Assembly: GCF_023078275.1 (NCBI RefSeq)
Contig: NC_062987.1
Span: 21,499,772-21,563,771 of the forward strand
Reading direction: 5' to 3'
Origin: Leguminivora glycinivorella
Lineage: Eukaryota > Arthropoda > Insecta > Lepidoptera > Tortricidae
Length of the DNA: 64,000 bases
The first letter of the stretch is position 1. The number at the start of each line of letters is the position of its first letter. Shown here one piece after another: positions 21,643-32,084 of this stretch. The notes below the pieces were generated by a model, which made no database searches, was not told the origin of the DNA, and was given only the letters and a program-made list of their open reading frames with translations. Made by a program: the position numbers and the translations under genes.

Positions 21643-22022
21643 GGCATCGTAGCTCCCAAACGGATGAACCGATTTAGATTTAGTTTTTTTTTCTTCTCTA
21701 ATGAATTCTAATGAACACAAGTTAAATTATAATCTATTGAAAATATTTCAACTTGTGCTGTCTTAAAGTAGTCACACTACTATGTATATAAATTAAAACC
21801 GAAATAAACTACACATATGAAAGAAAAAGTCCAGCCTCAGGCACCAGAGGACTTGGTCACTTTTTCTTTCATATGTGTAGTTTATTTCGGTTTTAATAGT
21901 TTTTTTTTTTGTCTGAAAGCTGAGTTAGTCGGGAGTGTTCTCTTAGCCATGTTTCATGAAAATCGGTCTACTATGCCGTGGTTGAGGGTTTTTCAAAATT
22001 TTAATTTTGTGGTTAGGTTATA
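21607..22022 (+). repeat. Dispersed repeat family A, interrupted
   Basis: (TGTC)n at 21611-21642, 'ggcatcgtagctcccaaacg', then an insertion, then 'gaaagctgagttagtcggga' to 'ttgtggttaggtta' at about 22018. The left hairpin end is missing. Confidence 0.8.
21693..21896. mobile_element. Insertion with 39-bp perfect palindrome
   Basis: This 204-bp sequence is flanked by TAGTTTTTTTTT on both sides (21681-21692 and 21897-21908), a duplicated part of the T-run of the host repeat. Arms 21792-21830 and 21859-21897 are exact complements with a 28-nt loop. The 71-aa ORF here is incidental. Confidence 0.75.
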
Positions 22023-22059
22023 TAAGAACTAGTATATAAGGCGCAATAAAAGAACCAAC

Positions 22060-22230
22060 CATACTTTGCAGTGACTTTTGAGGTCATAATGAACAACTTT
22101 TATTATGGGACCAATGCTGAAATCGCGAAAAAAAATTAGCTGCTCTAGGTATTCTGGCTGACATTATGCCACTCATTTCTAAGGTACAGCCAAGTTTTTT
22201 CTGCGATTTCAGCATTGCTCCCATAATATT
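22060..22230. mobile_element. Palindromic MITE family M, copy without the LINE insertion
   Basis: 'tgacttttgaggtcataatg', 'attatgggaccaatgctgaa', then a complementary right half 'gatttcagcattgctcccat'. It corresponds to 54870-55440, which carries an insertion. Distant similarity also occurs at 18295-18425. Confidence 0.7.
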
Positions 22231-22827
22231 TTTTTCGAATTTCTCTTTTTTGCGATATACCAATGAGCGTAACGTCCTGTATAATTTAACGGAAATCAAA
22301 AAAGCACGGTGTATAATTTATCTAATAAAGCTAAAATACATCCAACTCATATTTCTAGGACTAAGTCATAAATTATTTATTTAAGTCAAAAGTTCTTAAT
22401 TAATCGCTAATCACCAACTAAACAGTAATTAACAAGACATCTAACCCTTCCATTTTTCCCGACTAAATCATCCCCCTTAAGTTCCTCATAAACGTGTCCC
22501 AATTTGTTAAGTTACGGCCAAACGAAGCACTATATCAACCCTTTTCAACCCCTTTCAACCCTCTTTCAACCCTCCCCGTGAAGGCTTCATTAGAAGTTTG
22601 ATTCGCGTCTTCATGTTTCGTTAAAGAAAGAAAGGTAATTGCTTGGACAATTATGAACTCATAAATAGGGATGTCCCGTGTTTTGGCCGAAAATTCGGCG
22701 ATGCTCTTGGCCGAAGTACGGAATATTTGGCATCATATAGATTTTTAGGACTTTTTTTGTAAAAATTATTCGCTAATAAGAATGACGATGCCAGTTGATT
22801 TAAACTAACACGACGCTCACTCAACTC
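22231..22827. other. Unassigned intergenic DNA
   Basis: CTTTCAACCC is repeated at 22539-22572. Nothing gene-like was seen. Confidence 0.5.
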
Positions 22828-23470
22828 ATTATTTAATGGGACTTAATCGCGACGTACACTTACATTTATACATGGAGAATAGAGGTTATCTCTATTCTTC
22901 ATGCATTTATATTTTTGTCTGACGTTTCGAACTTGACGTTACATCCATGGTCAAGAGACACAGTGACGGGGAGATTTATCTAATTACTGAATAGTTAATA
23001 TATTTATACTAGTACCTACCTATAAATATGTAAATTATGCAACCAAATCAGGCGTTACTTTGCAGAAATCCATGTTATTCAAAATAGAAAGGAATCAATT
23101 CGCGAATTAGAAAAGTAATTATCTAGTTTTTTTTTTAAATATATCTTTGCTTTTGAACAAGTTTCTGAGAACTACATTTTAAATGTTAAAATAAAGTCTG
23201 CTGCAGTCAGTTTTATGTTTATTCATTTTATTAGGTGGCCGAATACACCGAAAACCCCGAATACCGAATATTTACCGAATATTAGCGACATCTCTATTCG
23301 TAACACCGTTTCGGGTCTTTATCTTGACTGCGCACAATATTTGCGCAAGCTATTATGGCCCTTATTATTAGGGGAAGTTGTTTGGGACTCGCTTTTTAAT
23401 TCTCTAACTTCATCATAAATTGTTTTGAAGACGGAAGGAATTTTACAGATTTTGGTTAACATTTTTTACA
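22828..23470. repeat. Short fragments of other repeats, mostly unassigned
   Basis: 22838-22870 ('gggacttaatcgcg') and 22918-22945 ('ctgacgtttcgaac') echo 17570-17600 and 52919-52978. The rest is unassigned AT-rich DNA. Confidence 0.4.
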
Positions 23471-23605
23471 CCTATTTACATATTTTTTACATTGCGAGTG
23501 TGATGAATAACATTGTGTGTAACTCGGGGAGTATGAATATTACAAACTCGAGTATTTAACTTACTCTCGTTAGTAATGTTCAACTTCCTCCCCTTGTTGC
23601 ACAAT
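23470..23605 (+). repeat. Dispersed repeat family N, copy 1
   Basis: 'acattgcgagtgtgatgaat', 'taactcggggagtatgaata' and 'cttcctccccttgttgcaca' recur inverted at 59353-59525. Confidence 0.75.
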
Positions 23606-23647
23606 GTACTATATAGCATCTCTTTTATTTACACGGCATTGGCAGCG

Positions 23648-24137
23648 ACTATCTTTTTTTTTTAATATGTACTACGTCGGTGGCAAACAAGTATACGGTC
23701 CGCCTGATGTAAAGCGGTCACCGTAACCTATGGACGCCTGCAACTCAAACAGCGTCACATGCGCGGTGCCACCCCATTAGAAACTTGTACACTCCCTTTT
23801 GCTGTGTTAAGTACTGCACAGCAAAAAGGAGTGTACAAGTTCCAAGGAGGGTTCGGGTTGCCGACGACTCAAAGGACAATAGACGGAACAAGTTAGTTCC
23901 GTAAGTCCTCCCGTCATCAGCACACCGCACCCTCGTTGAGCTCTGGCAGCCTTACTCACCGGCAGGAACACAACACTATGAGTAGGGTCTAGTGCTATTT
24001 GGCTGCGGTCTTCTGTAAGGCGGAGGTACTTCCCCAGTTGGGCTCTGCTCTAGATTCGAGCGAGACGATATCCGCTGTGCTGTGCCCTACCATCACACAA
24101 AGCGGAATATCATTCGCTATGCCCCACCTCCTACTAA
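23648..24137 (-). mobile_element. Retroelement family D (poly(A) end at left)
   Basis: A T-run at 23650-23661 reads as a poly(A) tail on the minus strand. Conserved blocks are 'gtcggtggcaaacaagtata', 'gcctgcaactcaaacagcgt', 'ctcaccggcaggaacacaac' and 'cggtcttctgtaaggcggag'. The second copy lies at 57297-57780. An internal hairpin at 23787-23851 (aacttgtacactccctttt and complement) occurs in both copies. It is a non-coding, SINE- or LINE-tail-like sequence. Confidence 0.75.
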
Positions 24138-24145
24138 TCTATATC

Positions 24146-24235
24146 TTTTGTTATCTTATCTTATCTTTTTGTTATCTTTTGATATCTTTTGTTATTGTTG
24201 TTTTTGTTGTGTTATCTTTTGTTGTCGCCGATAGC
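24146..24235. repeat. TTATCTTTTG-rich low-complexity tract
   Basis: Irregular repeats of TTATCTTTTG and TTGTTATC. It generates spurious hydrophobic ORFs. Confidence 0.8.
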
Positions 24236-24868
24236 TAATTACATATTGCACCATAAGGACAACCGCCGAGTCAGCTGCGCACGTTCACCGACCTGCCGCA
24301 CGAGGCGCAAGATCAGCACAACACGACTTTACCTAACTAATGCAATTCTATATCTTGATTCAGACTTCGAACAATTGGACGGTGTTATGGAATAGCGAAC
24401 TAAGCGCCAAAATCCGAAAAAAAAGTTATGAATGCAGTTCGGATATAAATGTGATAATCTATAGTATTGATTATTTCTTTGTTGAAAAATCATGCTTACA
24501 GCCTTATTTTAAGGGGTAGAATCAAGCGACACGTTAAAATTTGTATGGCCCTGTGTACTAAGTCGTTACGTAAAAACGAATTGAACGCCAAATTTACTTT
24601 TACAAATTATAATAAGCGTATATTCTAAATCGCAAAATCGAGTTAAACGCCATAAAGATGTTATTAATTCGTTTTGGTTTATGTTATTAATTCGATTGTC
24701 ATCGCACTTAGGCTATAATTTTTGTATCTTTGATTTTAATTAAATTAGTAATAAAAGTTTTTGGTTTTTCTTCGGACCTCCGATTGTAGCTATCTACAGC
24801 TAATTACAGCTCATCACTTCCTCGCTTTTAATGAGACAAGTGTATTAGCAAGATTTCGTAACTGTGAT
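24236..24868. other. Unassigned intergenic DNA
   Basis: No gene or second copy in this window was recognised. Confidence 0.5.
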
Positions 24869-24870
24869 AG

Positions 24871-25022
24871 GTACAGTCAACCAATTGGAAAACCCTAGGC
24901 CACTCTGCAAGTTCTGCAACCATGCCAAAATGGCAAGCAGTAAGAGATTTCTTACAATCTGATGTATAACGTCACTGTGACATAGTTCTACAGTGACCTA
25001 GGGTTCCAATTGGTTGACTGTA
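24871..25022. mobile_element. TA-flanked MITE (Tc1/mariner-type)
   Basis: It starts TACAGTCAACCAATTGGAA and ends TTCCAATTGGTTGACTGTA, with TA at both edges. It is about 150 bp. Internal 'atgccaaaatggcaagcagt' also appears at about 53730-53752. Confidence 0.85.
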
Positions 25023-25372
25023 TAGTCATAGTCTCGCTGTTTGTTACTACAATTTCATTGAAAATTAAAATTCTCATTATTTCTCTTTTCGTTCCGCCAT
25101 ACAACACAATAATTGTTTTAATATGCAAAATCCAATTATTTACGGGTATTATGAGTATTAAAGACTTACAATTAGTTTAATTAAATCGACTGTTTAACCG
25201 CTACTTTAATGTGCTTTAACTGTGAGTTTAAGCATTGCGTGAACAATAATTAACGATGTTATTAATGAAGTATTTTCTACCGAAACTGGGAGAAGCTTGT
25301 GGAGAAGCGCATGGAGTGGCATAAGTGCATTTTCACATCACCCGATCCGATATCGGATGTAAGAAGTATTTT

Positions 25373-25475
25373 TAATACCCGGCCCCGTCGCAAAAACGAC
25401 GGGGTGTTATAAGTTTGACGTGTCTGTCTGTCTGTTTGTGTGTGTGATGAACCAATTCCGATTTTTTTTTAATAC
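25373..25475 (+). repeat. Dispersed repeat family A, left-end fragment
   Basis: It has the CCCCGTCGCAAAAACGACGGGG hairpin region, GTGTTATAAGTTTGACGTGT and a short (TGTC) array, then 'gatgaaccaattccgatttt'. Confidence 0.75.
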
Positions 25476-25663
25476 AGTTGCTCAAAAAGTGCCCGGTTTT
25501 TGGCTGTTTAGCGTGCGAGGAGTTGGTTTTTACGCACTAGTGCGTAAAAAGTATGCGTTCCATTTTACGACTACTTACCGAGTTGTTTTAATATTAGTCT
25601 AGTTTACTAAAACGGAATAAAACTATAAACACACTATTAAGCCATTAATATTTAAAACATTGA

Positions 25664-25994
25664 TATAGCCTGTCAACCAAATTTTGGCAGTAGCAATGTA
25701 TATCAAACTAAAGTATGGTATCCCTATGAAACGAACAAAAACCAGCAATGTACGTCGAACAGCCACAGATATTTTTTTTTCAAGGGGCTCGCTCCTTCCT
25801 TACGAATTAGATAATGTATTAAAAAGGGACGGATATGTGCTAGTTATTTCTCTTTTTGGTAGGGTGGAGATTTCCACAGATAAGATACAAATGACACGCG
25901 AATTTCCACCGATTTTCAAAACTAGTGTTGCTAGCCCGCGATTTTTCAAATTTGCCGCATTTTTCTAGTGACAAGATTTGGTTGACGGTCTATA
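25664..25994. mobile_element. MITE with ~18-bp TIRs
   Basis: ATAGCCTGTCAACCAAAT at 25665 pairs with ATTTGGTTGACGGTCTAT ending about 25992. The 94-aa ORF inside (25684-25968) lacks recognisable domains. Confidence 0.65.
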
Positions 25995-26095
25995 TTTCCT
26001 ATGTAATTGCTTTTTACTTTTAGTCATATAAAACATAATTTATAAAATGGTTTATATTTTGAAAAAATAAAAAAATAAAAAAACATTCAGTCGAA

Positions 26096-26130
26096 TTGAG
26101 AACCTCCTCCTTTTTTTGAAGTCGGTTAAA
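26096..26130 (-). repeat. Family K end fragment
   Basis: 'ttgagaacctcctccttttt' then GAAGTCGGTTAAAAAT, the inverted form of the end seen at 12097 and 14668. Confidence 0.5.
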
Positions 26131-26587
26131 AATAGGTGTCGTGTAAACAGAATGGAACGAAACGCATCTTCTGTCAAATTCGAGTCGTCTCTTAATGCAA
26201 GCACGTTCAAAAACCTTAATATGTTACGCGATTTGTCATAATTATTTAATGTTATTTGCAATATATCGAGGCATAAATGGGTCGATTGAATTAAAATATA
26301 AGTATACATTAAACAATCGTCCCAAATCGTAAATGTTTATGTTTTTATGGCCGCCAATGAAACAAATTGAGTTGGATGAATAGCAAAATCTAAAATATGC
26401 ACGCAAGTTTAAAAGCTTCAAAAATACGCCTTTGAATTGTCAAATAATACGTCAATGTCAATGCGAAAATTGAGAGTTCGGATTGTTTTATTTCGTTGTA
26501 GTAGTGTTTTTTCGCAACTGTATTAAAAAACGTCGTTCGTCACACCTGCGAAAATGTCATTCTTCTCGCACTTATATCGAAATGTAC

Positions 26588-26715
26588 TATTTTGTTTGAA
26601 AGCTGAGATAGTCGGGAGTGTTCTTAGCCATGTTTCATAAAAATCGGACCACTATGTCGCGGACCCATCCCTTCCCTTCGGTTTTTTCAAAATTTTAATT
26701 TTGTGGTTAGGTTAT
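26588..26715 (+). repeat. Dispersed repeat family A, right half
   Basis: From 'gaaagctgagatagtcggga' to 'ttgtggttaggttata'. The left hairpin and microsatellite are missing. Confidence 0.8.
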
Positions 26716-27117
26716 AAAGGCAGAAATCAAAGATGGTGGCTTCAATACCTATCGTTCCTACATCCGACATCGGATCGGATAATGTGAAAACGCACTAGGA
26801 ACGCAAGTTCGTCGATGAGACCTGGTTGGACCTGGGAAAGAAGACACCATAGCAAACCGTCGCAATCGGTCGCAAGCTTTCCTTGTCAGCTATGTGGCAA
26901 AGTATGTCGCTCTCGTAGGTCATATAGGTCTGTCTAGCCACCAAAAGCGATTTTTCTTGGACATTGCACCATAAATCGTCTGAAATAGACGGTAAGGCCA
27001 GTATACAAAGTATCTACTTGGGTAGGTACTTAAAGAAAGCCAGGCCTCCCTTTATCTTATGATTTTTGGTAAAGTTCTTGGTCGAGTATCTGTATTCATG
27101 AGAATGTAAAGTCTAGT
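26716..27117. other. Unassigned DNA with a small repeat end
   Basis: 26765-26798 carries the GACATCGGATCGGATAATG motif noted at about 1630. The rest is unassigned. Confidence 0.4.
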
Positions 27118-27120
27118 GGC

Positions 27121-27710
27121 CCAGGCCCCGTAGCCGAATGGCATTTCTCCGACGCCAAACGAAAGCGATACGCCGCTGGCTCTGTCGCGCCAATACGCAA
27201 GCGCGATAGAGATAGATATCTACTAGCGCTTCGTTTCGTGAGCGTTTCGTGAGCGATTGTGCCATTCGGCTAGCCACCCAGGCCCCGTAGCCGAATGGCA
27301 TTTCTCCGACGCCAAACGAAAGCGATACGCCGCTGGCTCTGTCGCGCCAATACGCAAGCACGATAGAGATAGATATCTACTAGCGCTTCGTTTCGTGAGC
27401 GTTTCGTGAGCGATTGTGCCATTCGGCTAGCCACCCAGGTGCCGTAGCCGAATGGCATTTCTCCAACGCGAAACGAAAACGAAACACCGCGAAAGGTAGT
27501 CTGGCTCTGTCGCGCCAATACGCAAGAGCGATAGAGATAGATATCCCCAGGGTACGTAGCCGAATGGCACAAACGCTCACGAAACGAAACGCTCGTAGAT
27601 ATCTATCTCTATCGCTCTTGCGTATTGGCGCGACAGAACCAGAACCTTTTGCGGCGTTTCGTTTTCGTTTCGCGTCGTAGAAATGGCATTCGGCTAATAC
27701 GGGGCCTGGA
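27121..27710. repeat. Family C: 157-bp tandem array plus inverted partial unit
   Basis: Units start at 27121, 27278 and 27435 (period 157). The first two differ by about one base; the third is more diverged. A further unit in the opposite orientation runs from about 27552 to 27710 and ends GGGGCCTGG. Overlapping minus-strand ORFs of 66-100 aa merely translate the repeat. Confidence 0.9.
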
Positions 27711-28064
27711 TCCTGCTCTATAATTTCTATAAAGAATTAATTTGGAAAGTTTTAAAAAATGGAGCTTAATTTATACTCAATCGTTGCCTCTTAGTAAAAG
27801 GTTGTTGATCTTTCTAAGCATTTTATTTTCACATTTAATATCTAAAGGTTTGAAGTAGGTCCTAGTTGTAAAATAGTTTTTTTTTTGGGTAAAAGCCAGT
27901 CTTTTAATTATAGAATACGTTTAGGTACCTAATTCTAGGATTTTGATCCTAGGTTAACATCCGGTCATGCCAAGGGCAAAATTAAATTAATTTTAAAATG
28001 AGAAAATGTACATATTGAAACTAAGACTAAGCAGACAAATTAATAGCTACCATAAATCTAAAAT
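27711..28064. other. Unassigned intergenic DNA
   Basis: AT-rich; nothing recognised. Confidence 0.5.
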
Positions 28065-28165
28065 AGGTCATTGAAGCATTTTGCAAAGGGTGCTGGCAAC
28101 ATTGCCTTGCTGTATCGCAATAATCGCGATGGACTTTTTGCAAGTTATAGCCAGCTCTTCGCTTT
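28065..28165 (-). pseudogene. Decayed fragment of the same ORF family as 20282-20575
   Basis: A minus-strand frame gives IAIQQGNVASTL, aligning with ISLTIQRGNAASV of the longer copy. Surrounding codons are diverged and there is a stop. Confidence 0.4.
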
Positions 28166-28204
28166 GCCACATATTACAATCAGACTGTAAAAACATACTA
28201 TACT

Positions 28205-28333
28205 CTGTCAACCAAGTATATCAGTAAATACGAACAAAGAAAACTATATGCATCCTTTTCTTTATGGTGCTAGAGAAAAGGATACCTATAGTTTTCTTAG
28301 TTCTTATTTACTGACAGACTTGTTTGACAGAAT
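28205..28333. mobile_element. Palindromic MITE
   Basis: 'ctgtcaaccaagtatatcag' and 'aagaaaactatatgcatcct' have imperfect complements at 28275-28333. It has short terminal similarity (CTGTCAACC) to the MITEs at 24871 and 25664. Confidence 0.75.
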
Positions 28334-28718
28334 ATACCTACTATGTGTATAAACTATCAAATCAGGCCATATATAATGGCCGCTGTACACATGTGGCCAA
28401 CGGTTCCACCAACCCTTGTTGGAACCCCTTGGCCAAGCGTGTAGAGGGCTACTTGGCCGTATGTTGGCAGTTGGCGCTAGCGCTGGCCGGCCAACCGATT
28501 GGTGGCGGTTTTTTGTCCACACATCAAAGGATCTTGGCGCCAATGGCCAACTGCGTTTACACGTTGGCGCTTCATTCAGTTGGTCGTCAGCCGTCAGAGA
28601 GGACAGTAGTGAAATATTTACGAAAATAATAAGTTTATCTATGCCAATAATAGTGTTGATTTTAGGAAATAAAATAACCTTGCAAATGTTTAATGTAAAT
28701 TTAAAAGTGGAAAATGTC

Positions 28719-28791
28719 TGCCTTGGGTGAGACTTGAACTCACGGCCTCTGGATGAATATTCCAGCGCTCTGCCAACTGAGCCACCAAGAC
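28719..28791 (-). tRNA. tRNA-like gene, cloverleaf intact, anticodon ATT
   Basis: It folds as a 7-bp acceptor (one T-G pair), 4-bp D stem with 8-nt loop, 5-bp anticodon stem with 7-nt loop ATATTCA, 5-nt variable loop, and 5-bp T stem with loop TTCAAGT, total 73 nt. Box A and box B-like sequences are present. Base 37 is C rather than the usual purine, and the sequence lies in a mobile element, so it is more likely a SINE head than a working tRNA-Asn. Confidence 0.6.
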
Positions 28792-28881
28792 TTCAACCAA
28801 GCCAGCGAAATTTTCCACTACTAAGGTCAATGGGACCCGTAGCGACATCTACCGTAAGAGTGTTATCGTAAGAGTGTAAGA

Positions 28882-28954
28882 GTCTTGGTGGCTCAGTTGG
28901 CAGAGCGCTGGAATATTCATCCAGAGGCCGTGAGTTCAAGTCTCACCCAAGGCA
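28882..28954 (+). tRNA. tRNA-like gene, identical mirror copy, anticodon ATT
   Basis: This has the same 73-nt sequence and fold as 28719-28791, in the opposite orientation, with 90 bp between the two 5' ends. Sequence beyond the 3' ends (GCAGACATTTTCCACTTTTA) is also mirrored. Its status as a functional tRNA is doubtful for the same reasons. Confidence 0.6.
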
Positions 28955-29286
28955 GACATTTTCCACTTTTAAATTTATTCTAAGCCTGGTGGCATCGATT
29001 GCAGACGTTTCTGCTAATCAGAAGTTAAAAAATGTTTAATGTATTGCCAATAAAAAGGATAAATGTGCTTATCAGAATATTAAAAAATTGTTAATATTTC
29101 AACCAAATTTTGCTGACATCGTAAATGACCTAGAATTACCTAGCCTTTTTCATTCCACGTCCATCTTTCATGAAGAGCCAATGGCAAGTGATTGGTTCGC
29201 CAATGTGTAAACAGCGGCTCTTATCTTGGCCAAGGGGTTGCACCAAGGGTTGGTGGAACCGTTGGCCACATGTGTACAGCGGCCAT

Positions 29287-29695
29287 AAGGCACTCGTGCA
29301 CGCTCATATTGGGCGTGCAGCAGGCGGGGCGTGCGGCGTGCATGTCAAACAATTGAAGGTCATACAAGTGTCCTGAGTGGACGCTGCATAGCGTGAACGC
29401 ACGCTCGCCCGCTCCCGCTACTCGCCCCGCTGAACACTCCGCTCTAAGCGTTCACTCAGGTCTTACACTTATACCAAAGAGGATCGAGTATTATAGAGAG
29501 TCACTGTCGAAGTAAAATGTGTAATCACAGTGCATAGACTGCCATCTCTTGACACAGGCTTAAAACTTTTGAACCTCAGTTTTGACAATTTGGCCCATAT
29601 TCTTAGCTTGATATGTTTTAAAATGTCAAATTTTAATATTAGCGCCATCTAGCTGAACGTACCCCAAAGGTCACCGTACCTTCTTCTCTAGGGCT
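29287..29695 (+). repeat. Composite repeat: family L plus adjoining unit
   Basis: 29290-29470 matches family L at 13259-13440. 29470-29695 ('aagaggatcgag', 'tgccatctcttgacacaggc', 'gatatgttttaaaatgtcaa', 'gcgccatctagctgaacgta') recurs inverted at 38893-39115. Confidence 0.8.
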
Positions 29696-30361
29696 TTGAG
29701 GTACGTTTTTTTCTCAGACTTTATCCGTCGATTCGGAGTTACATAATATATCGTCACTACTTTTAAAAAAACTTGTATCTTCGTCTGTCAATGAAAAGAA
29801 AATTGTAGTAAGTATGTATGGAATGCATATAGACTTACTGCGTTTTAACTTTGAGGAACAGCGTGAGATACGAGATTTTTTAAAAGTAGTGACTATATTA
29901 TGTCTTTGCTTATACTTACGGGATAACGAGTCTAAAATAAAGCCAAAGCAATTTGCCGTTTTTGCATTACATATTTCCAACGGAACCCTAAAAATGATAG
30001 AACACATTGTTTTAAAACAAATTTAATGAGCCAAGGCAAGAATGCAGGTATACTTATTTTCAAAACGCACGCATTCAAAACTTAACCCTAACACGAGGTA
30101 ACTGAGTATAAAGTTGCATAACCAAATTCTGAAAATACGATATTCTTTTGTTTCGAAGCGAAACTGCTTCTGATACAGAATTTATATGCGATCTTCTTGA
30201 AAGGCTAATGAAAACCTGTTGCTGCGGGGAAGTGGAGTGTAATGAGTGGTAATAGAGCGCATATTGCAGTGGGGTCGGCGGTGCTCCGCGGTTGCGATTT
30301 CGTGTGGTGCAAGTGACGAGACACCGCGATTTACGAACCTGTTAGAACTTGCAGCTGGCAA
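29696..30361. other. Mostly unassigned, with one inverted repeat
   Basis: 29752-29782 (tatcgtcactacttttaaaa...) is imperfectly complementary to 29866-29898. The 70-aa plus ORF between (29814-30026) has reasonable amino-acid balance but no recognisable domain. Not called. Confidence 0.4.
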
Positions 30362-30523
30362 CCCGGTGCCGTAGCCGAATGGCATTTCTGCGACACGAAA
30401 CGAAAACGAAACGCCGCGAAAGGTAGTCTGGCTCTGTCGCGCCAATACGCAAGAGCGATAGAGATAAATATCTACGAGCGTTGCGTTTCGTGAGCGTTTG
30501 TGCCATTCGGCTACGCACCCTGG
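30362..30523. repeat. Dispersed repeat family C
   Basis: Single copy from GGTGCCGTAGCCGAATGG to GCTACGCACCCTGG. It is closest to the third unit of 27121-27710 (gcgaaaggtagtctggc). Confidence 0.8.
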
Positions 30524-31090
30524 CTTCTCTACGCGCCTAAAAAGCTCCTGTCTGGGTTAAGTATCTCGTTAATTGTCGTAATACATAATGCTTATAAACA
30601 TCAAAGTACTCCTAGGTTCTGTACTTCTCCTACCTTGCTCCTTTGTATATCAATTGTAATAATTTTCATCAACAGAAACATTTGTCGTATAACCCCCACG
30701 AGCATAATGCGGGATATAGAAAACAAATGTCTCTTGAGCTGACTGGTGATCTCCGAATGGTGGCGTAAACGTACCTAAATCTCATTTGTTTAACAACTTA
30801 AAAGCGTTTTATAACTGCTCCTTAGTGCCTTGGGCAAATGGGCAGTCTACTAGCTGATCCGTGTGACATATTAATCCTTACTTCTGTAGACCTAGTTCCC
30901 AAAGGTCAGCATTCGGCAACGCATAAGTAGATTCTCCAATCCTTTCTATCATCGATTGGCTCTGCCAATCATCAAGTGTAAGTAATATGATGGAGTCAAC
31001 CGCGATCATTTTTCATTGTTAATCTTATCTAACATTTCATCTGAGTCGACCAGTCCATTACATATGACTTAAGTCGGATTATTTATATAG
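30524..31090. other. Unassigned intergenic DNA
   Basis: No repeat or gene recognised. Confidence 0.5.
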
Positions 31091-31094
31091 GTTT

Positions 31095-32040
31095 TACATA
31101 CTTCATACTAAGAATCGTACCTCGATTTTTTAGCGCCACCTATTAAATACATCATAACTACACTGATGATGCCTACAATTTTTTTTTTTCAAAAGGTGTA
31201 TTGACCTGATATCATGATTTTAAAATATTTGGGGAAAATATGATTTTTTTAAGTATTATATACAATTCTACAATTAATATTAAAAAATGTATGACGGGTT
31301 TACCACGAAATGGTCCCGCCTCAGCATAGATGCTGACCCAGGGGTCAGCGCTGATCTTCCGGCGAGACCACTTTGTGGGCCACGAACGCAGCTGTACGGC
31401 CTGCCCCTCCGAAACATCTGAACGCGGCCACAATTGCGAGGCGGTATTCAGCGCCATCTAGACTGCGGGTAGGTATACATTTTTACATAAAAAATAATAA
31501 AAATGGCCGGTCAGGTCGTACAGCGTGCCAATGAGTTCGAGTACATTATAATCTTAAATAACAAGTAATCAAGTGCGAAGTACATAATTAGACGTGTGTT
31601 GAATTACATTCAAGTGAGTTTTTCCAACTAGTTATGAAATAGGCTTGGATTTACGTTGTACACATGAACATATAACGAAAAACAGCTACGAGTACATGAA
31701 AACTATTAAACATGCAGAGGTGGATGCCACGACACGGAAAAGGAAGAGAAACACAATAAAACTTAAAAGTGAAATACAGTAAATAACATTTAGTAATAAA
31801 GAAGAGAGAACATTAAAACGGGTAACTATATTATTATTACTTGCTTATCATTAGTAAACATGTCTAGCATAGCCTACATTAAATATAACAAGACAATTAA
31901 ATAAATAAACAAATTTTATAATTTAATATTTTGGCCACTTCCAGGCTGCAAACAGCGCCATCTAGCTTAAAAAATTCAGGGATACGCTTTTTTGTATGGG
32001 CTTTGTCAGTCCAGTATTAAATCGTTCTTGCTCAAGTAAA
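31095..32040 (+). mobile_element. Inverted relative of the element at 20025-20715
   Basis: 31095-31220 ('gccacctattaaatac', 'cataactacactgatgatgc', 'gtgtattgacctgatatcat') and 31935-32040 ('ggccacttccaggctgcaaa', 'cgccatctagctt') match the two ends of the earlier element in reverse. The interior differs: 31310-31460 is GC-richer with decayed coding character on the minus strand. Confidence 0.6.
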
Positions 32041-32084
32041 ATGAGTGTACTAAATGAAATAGCGCAATAAGATCGTTTCAGTGG

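Larger units (their letters stand above)
28698..29029. mobile_element. 332-bp insertion bearing divergent tRNA-like heads
   Basis: It is flanked by the 14-bp direct repeat AAATGTTTAATGTA (28684-28697 and 29030-29043). The left ~100 bp is the inverted copy of about 28880-28976. A unique ~53-bp stretch ending in GTTAAA follows the right arm. Long TSD plus A-rich end point to LINE-mediated (SINE-like) retroposition in the plus orientation, with an inverted duplication at the 5' side. Confidence 0.8.
28376..29286. mobile_element. Non-autonomous DNA transposon with 62-bp TIRs
   Basis: ATGGCCGCTGTACACATGTG at 28376 begins a left TIR to about 28437; its complement occupies 29225-29286 with about three mismatches. 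No transposase was found. A second inverted block (CCAATGTGTAAACAGCG near 29200, related to sequence near 28545-28565) lies inside. The interior is split by the insertion at 28698-29029. The superfamily is unresolved because the TSD is unclear (possibly AT or ATA). Confidence 0.8.

Noticed and set aside
22012..22022. Interstitial telomere repeats (TTAGG)
   Set aside because: Only about two units, always as the end of family A copies; not a telomeric array.
25684..25968. 94-aa plus ORF
   Set aside because: It lies wholly between MITE ends at 25664 and 25994, with no domain recognised.
27113..27680. Several 66-100 aa ORFs with similar proteins
   Set aside because: They are translations of the 157-bp family C repeat and recur at 16781-17002, so similarity reflects the repeat and not a protein.
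28719..28954. Two functional tRNA-Asn genes
   Set aside because: The fold is good, but pyrimidine 37, anticodon ATT in place of the usual GTT, and location in a TSD-flanked insertion argue for a SINE-type head.
29814..30026. 70-aa plus ORF with protein-like composition
   Set aside because: Half of it lies in an inverted repeat, there is no recognisable domain and no initiating context. Kept only as a remark.
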